Positions 40,462 through 44,973 of a stretch of 44,973 nt of DNA are shown one piece after another. Position 1 is the first letter of the stretch; every line of letters starts with the position of its first letter. This DNA comes from Burkholderia aenigmatica. GTDB lineage: Bacteria > Pseudomonadota > Gammaproteobacteria > Burkholderiales > Burkholderiaceae. The stretch spans positions 1 through 44,973 of the forward strand of contig NZ_CABVQC010000073.1 in the NCBI RefSeq assembly GCF_902499175.1. The letters are read 5' to 3'. The notes beneath the pieces are model-generated. The model did not search any database and was not told the origin of the DNA. It saw only the letters and a program-made list of their open reading frames with translations. A program made the position numbers and the translations under genes.

Positions 40462-41220
40462 TCAGCTGAAATTGAGCAGCTGGTTCGCCGACTGCTCGTT
40501 CTGGTCGGCCGTCTGGATCAGCTTCGACTGAAGCTGGAACGCGCGCGCGTTGTCGATCATCGCGACCATCGCGGTCACCGGGTTGACGTTGCTGCCTTCG
40601 AGCGAATTCGGCGTGACGACCACGTTCGGGTCGGCGTCGGCCGGATTGCCGTCGGCGGTGCGGAACAGCCCGTCGTTGCCGCGCGTGAGCGTGGCCGGAT
40701 CGGGATTCACCAGCTTCATCTGGTCGACGATCGCGACCGCCGTCGGCGGGTCGCCCGGCATCAGCGCGGAAATCGTGCCGTCCTTGCCGATCGTCACTTC
40801 CGCGTTCGGCGGCACCGAGATCGGGCCGCCGTTGCCGACCACCGGCAGGTTGCTCGCGTTGACGAGCTGGCCGTTCTCGTCGACGTGCAGGTTGCCGGCG
40901 CGCGTGTACGCCTCGCTGCCGTCGGCCGCCTGCACCGCCAGCCAGCCCGCGCCCTGCACGGCGACGTCGAGCGGGTTGCCGGTGCGCGTGATCGGACCCG
41001 GCGCGTAATCGGCGCCGGGCGTCGACGCGAGCACGTAGGTGCGCGTCGTCGTCGGGTCGACCGTGCTGCCGTCGCCGAAATTCATCGGCACCGCGCGATA
41101 CGTCGCGAGCTGCGCGCGAAAGCCCGTCGTCGACGCGTTCGCGAGGTTGTTCGCGACGATCGCCTGCTGGTCGAGCGACTGCGACGCACCCGTCATCGCC
41201 GTGTAGATCAGTCGGTCCAT
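40462..41220 (-). CDS. flgF: Flagellar proximal rod protein FlgF
   Basis: A 252-residue rod protein with M-D-R-L-I-Y-T-A-M-T-G-A and A-I-V-A-N-N-L-A-N-A-S-T-T-G-F-R, typical of FlgF, and a C-terminal R-A-F-Q-L-Q-S-K-L-I. Length is normal. It lies between flgE and flgG in the conserved operon order; gaps are 19 and 34 bases. Confidence 0.95.
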   Translation of the reverse strand: MDRLIYTAMTGASQSLDQQAIVANNLANASTTGFRAQLATYRAVPMNFGDGSTVDPTTTRTYVLASTPGADYAPGPITRTGNPLDVAVQGAGWLAVQAADGSEAYTRAGNLHVDENGQLVNASNLPVVGNGGPISVPPNAEVTIGKDGTISALMPGDPPTAVAIVDQMKLVNPDPATLTRGNDGLFRTADGNPADADPNVVVTPNSLEGSNVNPVTAMVAMIDNARAFQLQSKLIQTADQNEQSANQLLNFS

Positions 41221-41239
41221 GGCTGCCCGTTATCCGCGC

Positions 41240-42484
41240 TTACAGGTTGATGAGCGTCTGGTCGACGGTCTGCTGCGTCTTGATCGTCTGCGCGTTCGCC
41301 TGGTAGTTGCGCTGCGCGGTGATCAGGTTGACGAGCTGCGACGTGAGGTCGACGTTCGAGTTCTCGAGCGCGCTGCCCTGCAGCGTGCCGTGGTTCGTGC
41401 TGCCCGGCGCCGAGATCTGCGGCACGCCCGATGCGGCGGTTTCCGCATACTGGTTGCCGCCGAGGTTCACCAGCCCGTTCGGGTTGTTGAAGTTCGCGAG
41501 CGCGATCTGGCCGAGCACGGCGGTCTGGCCGTTCGAATAGTTGCCGGTCAGCTTGCCGTCGGTGCCGATCGTGTAGGTCGTCAACGTGCCGCTCGCGTAG
41601 CCGTCCTGCGCGAGGTTGTTCACGCCGTCCTTGCCGCCGTACTGCGTCGTGCCGGTCAGGTCGAGCGTGAGGTTTTGCGGCGACCCCGAGCCGTCGGTGT
41701 TCAGTACCGAGAACTGGAACTGGCCAAGCGACGTGGTCGGCGTGGCCGGCGTGCCCGTCGTCGTGCTCTTGATCGCGCCCGACTGGTCGAACGTGACCGT
41801 GCCGAGATCCTTCGTGGCACCCTGGACGCCCGCGTACGCTTCCCAGACGCCCGGCGCCGTCGCCGACTTCACGAAGTACATGTTGACCGGCTGCGAGCCG
41901 CCGAGCGAGTCGTACACCTGGATCGACGTCGAGTAGTTGTACGTCGTGTTGTCGGTCGCGTCGAACGGCGTCTTGGCCGGCACCGCGTCCTGCGAGTTCA
42001 GGTTGAACTGGGCGGTAATCTTGGTCGTCGCGGTCGGCGCGATGTTGGTCGTCGGCGCCTGCAGCGGCACGGTCTGCGCGGTGTTGATCACGCCGTTCTT
42101 GTCGGCCATGTAACCCATCAGGTTCATGCCCTGCGCGTTGATGATGTAGCCGTTCTTGTCGCGCTGGAACGTGCCGTCGCGCGAGTACGTCTTCACGCCG
42201 TTGTTCGACATCTGGAAGAAGCCGTTGCCGTTGATCGCGACGTCGAGCGACGAGTTCGTCGTGTTGATCGTGCCCTGGCCGAACTGCTGCTCCACCGAGT
42301 TCAGCGACGTGCCGATGCCGATCTGCGAGTTGACCGACGTCGCGACCGAGTTCGCGTACATGTCGGAGAACTGCGCGGTGCTCGACTTGAAGCCGACCGT
42401 GTTCGCGTTCGCGATGTTGTTGCCGATCACGTCGAGCGCGTTCGATGCACCCGAGAGGCCGCTCAGACCCTGTTGATAACCCAT
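41240..42484 (-). CDS. flgE: Flagellar hook protein
   Basis: A 414-residue hook subunit (Salmonella FlgE 403). The N-terminal G-L-S-G-L-S-G-A-S-N-A-L-D-V-I-G-N-N-I-A-N-A-N-T-V-G-F-K and C-terminal N-Y-Q-A-N-A-Q-T-I-K-T are the D0 coiled-coil motifs; the middle is beta-rich and variable. It is exported by the flagellar type III system and assembled with the FlgD cap. A GGAG ribosome-binding site precedes ATG 42484. Confidence 0.95.
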   Translation of the reverse strand: MGYQQGLSGLSGASNALDVIGNNIANANTVGFKSSTAQFSDMYANSVATSVNSQIGIGTSLNSVEQQFGQGTINTTNSSLDVAINGNGFFQMSNNGVKTYSRDGTFQRDKNGYIINAQGMNLMGYMADKNGVINTAQTVPLQAPTTNIAPTATTKITAQFNLNSQDAVPAKTPFDATDNTTYNYSTSIQVYDSLGGSQPVNMYFVKSATAPGVWEAYAGVQGATKDLGTVTFDQSGAIKSTTTGTPATPTTSLGQFQFSVLNTDGSGSPQNLTLDLTGTTQYGGKDGVNNLAQDGYASGTLTTYTIGTDGKLTGNYSNGQTAVLGQIALANFNNPNGLVNLGGNQYAETAASGVPQISAPGSTNHGTLQGSALENSNVDLTSQLVNLITAQRNYQANAQTIKTQQTVDQTLINL

Positions 42485-42517
42485 TTCGGTCTCCGTTTCG
42501 AGATTGCTCGATCAGTA

Positions 42518-43279
42518 TCAGTTGGAGGTGGTGCCGCCGGACGAGGACGAAGCCGACGCGGACGACGTGGTGTTCGGGAAGATCGACGCGACCTGGGTCA
42601 GCCCCACCGTCGTGCCGTTCGACAGCACGAGCCCCGCCGTGCCGTCCGCCTGCTTGATCACGCTCTGCACCGTCGATGCCGCGAGCGTCGTGGCCGGCTG
42701 CGGCGTGCCGTTGGCGTCGGTGTACGACGCGCTGACCGTGTACTTGCCGTCCGGCAGCGCATTGCCTGCCGAGTCGGTCGGGGTCCAGTTGAACGGCACG
42801 GTGCCGGCCGACTGCGCGCCCGCGTTGATCGTGTTCACCACGGTGCCCGCCGCGTTCTTCACGGTGATCGTCAGGTTCGACACCGAGCTCGACAGCGACA
42901 CGCCGAACGGCGATGCCGCGCCGCTCTTCACCGCGACCGCGTTGCCCGGCGCGAGCACGTTGGTGCCGATCAGCAGCGCGGCCTGCGTCTGCTGGCCGGC
43001 CGTGAGCTGCGACGACAGCGACGTGAGCGACGTGTTCAGCTGCGCAATGCCGCTCACCGTGTTGATCTGCGCGAGCTGCGACGTCATCTGCGAGCTGTCG
43101 ACCGGGCTGGTCGGATCCTGGTTCTGCAGCTGCGTGACGAGCAGCTTCAGGAACGTCGCCTGCAGGTCGCTCGCCGACGTGCCGTTGGTCGACGACACGT
43201 TGTTGGTGTTCATCGTGTCGGTCGGCAGGTTCGACACGTTCGTGCCGTTGCTGCCGATCGTCGTGCTGGAGGAAGTCAT
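42518..43279 (-). CDS. flgD: Flagellar hook-capping scaffold protein
   Basis: A 253-residue hook cap. The conserved N-terminal part D-L-Q-A-T-F-L-K-L-L-V-T-Q-L-Q-N-Q-D-P-T-S-P-V-D is clear, followed by I-G-T-N-V-L-A-P-G-N. The C-terminal half is a beta-type domain (P-D-G-K-Y-T-V-S-A) and ends in a Ser/Ala-rich tail. It is needed for hook polymerisation and leaves before the junction proteins are added. Confidence 0.95.
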   Translation of the reverse strand: MTSSSTTIGSNGTNVSNLPTDTMNTNNVSSTNGTSASDLQATFLKLLVTQLQNQDPTSPVDSSQMTSQLAQINTVSGIAQLNTSLTSLSSQLTAGQQTQAALLIGTNVLAPGNAVAVKSGAASPFGVSLSSSVSNLTITVKNAAGTVVNTINAGAQSAGTVPFNWTPTDSAGNALPDGKYTVSASYTDANGTPQPATTLAASTVQSVIKQADGTAGLVLSNGTTVGLTQVASIFPNTTSSASASSSSGGTTSN

Positions 43280-43334
43280 CCTGGGTGGCCTTCTGTCGGA
43301 ACTGTCGGATCTGTAAGGTCGGTCGGCGCGCGGC

Positions 43335-43760
43335 TCACGAGCCGATCGTCAGCGTCTTGAGCATCAGTGTCTTCGCGGTGTTCAGCGTCTCGACGTTGGC
43401 CTGGTACGAGCGCGACGCCGAGATCATGTTCACCATCTCCTGCACCGGATCGACGTTCGGCATCTGCACGTAGCCGTTCGCGTCGGCGGCCGGGTTCGAC
43501 GGGTCGTAGGTCGACTTCATCGGCGACGGGTCGTCCATCACCTTCGTCACGCGCACGCCGCCCACGCCCTGGCCGGACGCGGTGCGCGCGCCGCCGATCG
43601 GGTCGGTCGCGAACACGACCTGCTTGGCCTTGTACGGCTTGCCGTCGGGGCCGGTCGCGCTGTCGGCGTTCGCGAGGTTCGACGCGGTGACGTTCAGGCG
43701 CTGCGACTGCGCGGACAGCGCCGAGCCGGCGACGCCGAAGATGTTCATCAACGAGGGCAT
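43335..43760 (-). CDS. flgC: Flagellar proximal rod protein FlgC
   Basis: A 141-residue rod protein of normal length. It has G-S-A-L-S-A-Q-S-Q-R-L-N-V-T-A-S-N-L-A-N-A-D-S near the start and a C-terminal S-R-S-Y-Q-A-N-V-E-T-L-N-T-A-K. AGGAGC precedes ATG 43760. It follows flgB by 40 bases. Confidence 0.95.
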   Translation of the reverse strand: MPSLMNIFGVAGSALSAQSQRLNVTASNLANADSATGPDGKPYKAKQVVFATDPIGGARTASGQGVGGVRVTKVMDDPSPMKSTYDPSNPAADANGYVQMPNVDPVQEMVNMISASRSYQANVETLNTAKTLMLKTLTIGS

Positions 43761-43800
43761 GGAAGCTCCTTTTGCTCGGATTCGGAGGCGGTGCGCGCCG

Positions 43801-44289
43801 TCACTGGTTCGTCGTGATCGCGGCGATCATCGCCTTGATCTGCTGGGTCATCACGGTCATCCCGGTCTGGTAGTGCAGCGCGTTGTTCGCGAACTGCACG
43901 CGCTCGACGTCGAGATCGACCGTGTTGCCGTCGAGCGACGGCTGCAGCGGCATCCGGTACTGCGCGCGGCCGTAGTCGTCCGACGGGCCGCCCGTCGGGA
44001 TCAGCTTCGCGGTGCCGGCCATGTGGCCCGCCGCCGTCGACACCATCGACATGCCGCTCGTCACGCCGGCCGGCTGCGTCATCGGCAGTTGCGCGGCGTT
44101 GCTCGGCGCAAGGCCGCCGCCCGCCTGCTTCAGCGAGCGCGCGAGCGTCGACGCGAAATCGACGTCACGGGCCTGGTAGCCGGGCGTGTCGGAGTTCGCG
44201 ATGTTCGACGACAGCAGTTCCTGCCGGTAGGCGCGCACGTCCAGCGCCTGTCGGCCGAACGCGAATTCCGCATCGAGTTTGTCCAGCAT
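43801..44289 (-). CDS. flgB: Flagellar proximal rod protein FlgB
   Basis: A 162-residue rod protein, slightly longer than Salmonella FlgB (138). It has the motif L-S-S-N-I-A-N-S-D-T-P-G-Y-Q-A-R-D-V-D-F near residue 30. It is the first gene of the flgB-J operon, divergent from flgA. ATG 44289 is chosen because it starts the conserved sequence; the longer frame to 44394 has no ribosome-binding site and runs into the divergent promoter region. Confidence 0.95.
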   Translation of the reverse strand: MLDKLDAEFAFGRQALDVRAYRQELLSSNIANSDTPGYQARDVDFASTLARSLKQAGGGLAPSNAAQLPMTQPAGVTSGMSMVSTAAGHMAGTAKLIPTGGPSDDYGRAQYRMPLQPSLDGNTVDLDVERVQFANNALHYQTGMTVMTQQIKAMIAAITTNQ

Positions 44290-44493
44290 GTGTGCGTCTC
44301 TCCGTATGAAGCGCTGCACGCCCCTCGCGCCGGATGGCGACCCAAGAGGCTTTTTTCCATGACAGCGATGGTAGGCGTCGGACGCAACCGGCAATCGGGC
44401 GAATAACGCGGCAAAGGCCCCCTCTATTCATCGTTTGCGCGACGGCCCCGCTCCCTAGAATGCGAAGCGGAGCAACGAATCGGGGATACGGCG
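44290..44493. promoter_or_regulatory. Divergent flgB-flgA regulatory region
   Basis: 204 bases between divergent flagellar genes. TAGAAT at 44454-44459 is a possible -10 for flgA, with no good -35. Neither a sigma-28 site like those before ycgR and flgK, nor a clear sigma-54 site, was seen, which fits an early FlhDC-type class. Confidence 0.5.
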
Positions 44494-44973
44494 ATGACTG
44501 GCAGCGCATTTCGCGGAAGGAACGGGCGGCTCACGCACGTCCGGCGTGCGTTTGCGCTCGCCGCGGCGCTGTGGATCGCCGCCCCGGCCGCACATGCGGA
44601 CGACGGGATGATCGTGATTCCGGGACGCGGCGAGACGGCGGAAACCGCGCTCGCGCACGCCAATGCGGCGAGCGGCGGGAATGCGGCGATCGCGCCGGGT
44701 TCGGGCCTGGCGCCGGACGCGGGCCGCACGGCGAGCGGCACAAGCGCCGCCGCGGCCGGCACCGGCTACGCGCCGCAACCGGCCGGCACGATGGTCGTGA
44801 CGACCGTCCCGCCGCCGGCTCTCGCGCCGGCCCCTGCGCCCCGCCCCGTCTACGCAGCTGCCCGCGCGAACGCCGGATACGGCGCGCCGCGCGCGGCCGA
44901 TCCGAACGCGATCGCGACGGTCGTCGCCGGCACGGCCGAGCCCGCGTCGAATCCCGTACGGCCGGCCTCGCAG
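44494..44973 (+). CDS. flgA: Probable FlgA, P-ring assembly chaperone (5' part only)
   Basis: The frame is open from ATG 44494 to the window end (160 codons). It starts with a signal peptide (about residues 1-35, ending A-A-H-A before D-D-G-M) and continues as an Ala/Gly/Pro-rich low-complexity stretch. The SAF domain that would define FlgA has not been reached. Identity therefore rests on position, divergent from flgB, where flgA is usual, and on the signal peptide. If it is FlgA, the N-terminal extension is long compared with the 219-residue E. coli protein. Confidence 0.6.
   Translation, partial: MTGSAFRGRNGRLTHVRRAFALAAALWIAAPAAHADDGMIVIPGRGETAETALAHANAASGGNAAIAPGSGLAPDAGRTASGTSAAAAGTGYAPQPAGTMVVTTVPPPALAPAPAPRPVYAAARANAGYGAPRAADPNAIATVVAGTAEPASNPVRPASQ

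Overview
The window looks like Burkholderia chromosome 1, probably the B. cepacia complex. The reasons are very GC-rich coding DNA, the SDR-folB-ttcA-glmU-glmS order, a general porin with a terminal Phe, a DUF3138 outer-membrane protein and a peritrichous-type flgB-flgL block. The genus is an inference from gene content and order; I could not run a database search.

Layout. 1-6076 (+): the end of a degenerate SDR, folB, ttcA, glmU, glmS, a secreted Ala/Pro-rich protein and a 72-residue protein, closed by a strong bidirectional terminator. 6195-7376 (-): an FTR1-type iron permease with a periplasmic cupredoxin. Divergent from them, 7725-7925 (+) is a CopZ-like copper chaperone behind a MerR/CueR-type promoter with a 19-bp spacer. 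7990-23481 is a polyamine uptake and catabolism locus. puuR and puuC run leftward. puuD, puuA, spuC, an ABC transporter (potFGHI) and a DUF3138 barrel run rightward, followed after a strong hairpin terminator by two tandem PuuB-like oxidases. A 905-bp AT-rich to mixed non-coding region separates the two arms and carries two PuuR-like boxes.

23587-32123 is a mixed region of short transcription units: glutathione reductase, a small orphan protein, a porin, a DUF1275 membrane protein, a small membrane protein, a two-gene chromate transporter divergent from a LysR regulator, and a uracil/xanthine-type permease. Most units are bounded by visible hairpins.

32391-44973 is flagellar: flgB-C-D-E-F-G-H-I-J (-), then ycgR (-), then flgK-flgL (-), with the 5' part of flgA divergent at the right edge. 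Both ycgR and flgK have a well-matched sigma-28 (FliA) promoter, which separates them as late genes from the early rod, hook and ring operon.

How the parts work together. PotFGHI imports polyamine. PuuA glutamylates it, PuuB oxidises it, PuuC dehydrogenates the aldehyde and PuuD releases GABA; SpuC offers a direct transamination route, and PuuR represses the set. The flagellar genes build rod, P/L rings, hook and hook-filament junction, and YcgR couples cyclic-di-GMP to motor braking.

No CRISPR array, insertion sequence, prophage, tRNA or rRNA was seen. The most informative oddities are a repeated domain shared by FlgK and FlgL, a Trp at the specificity position of the PotF-like binding protein, the CueR-type copZ promoter, and the PuuR boxes.
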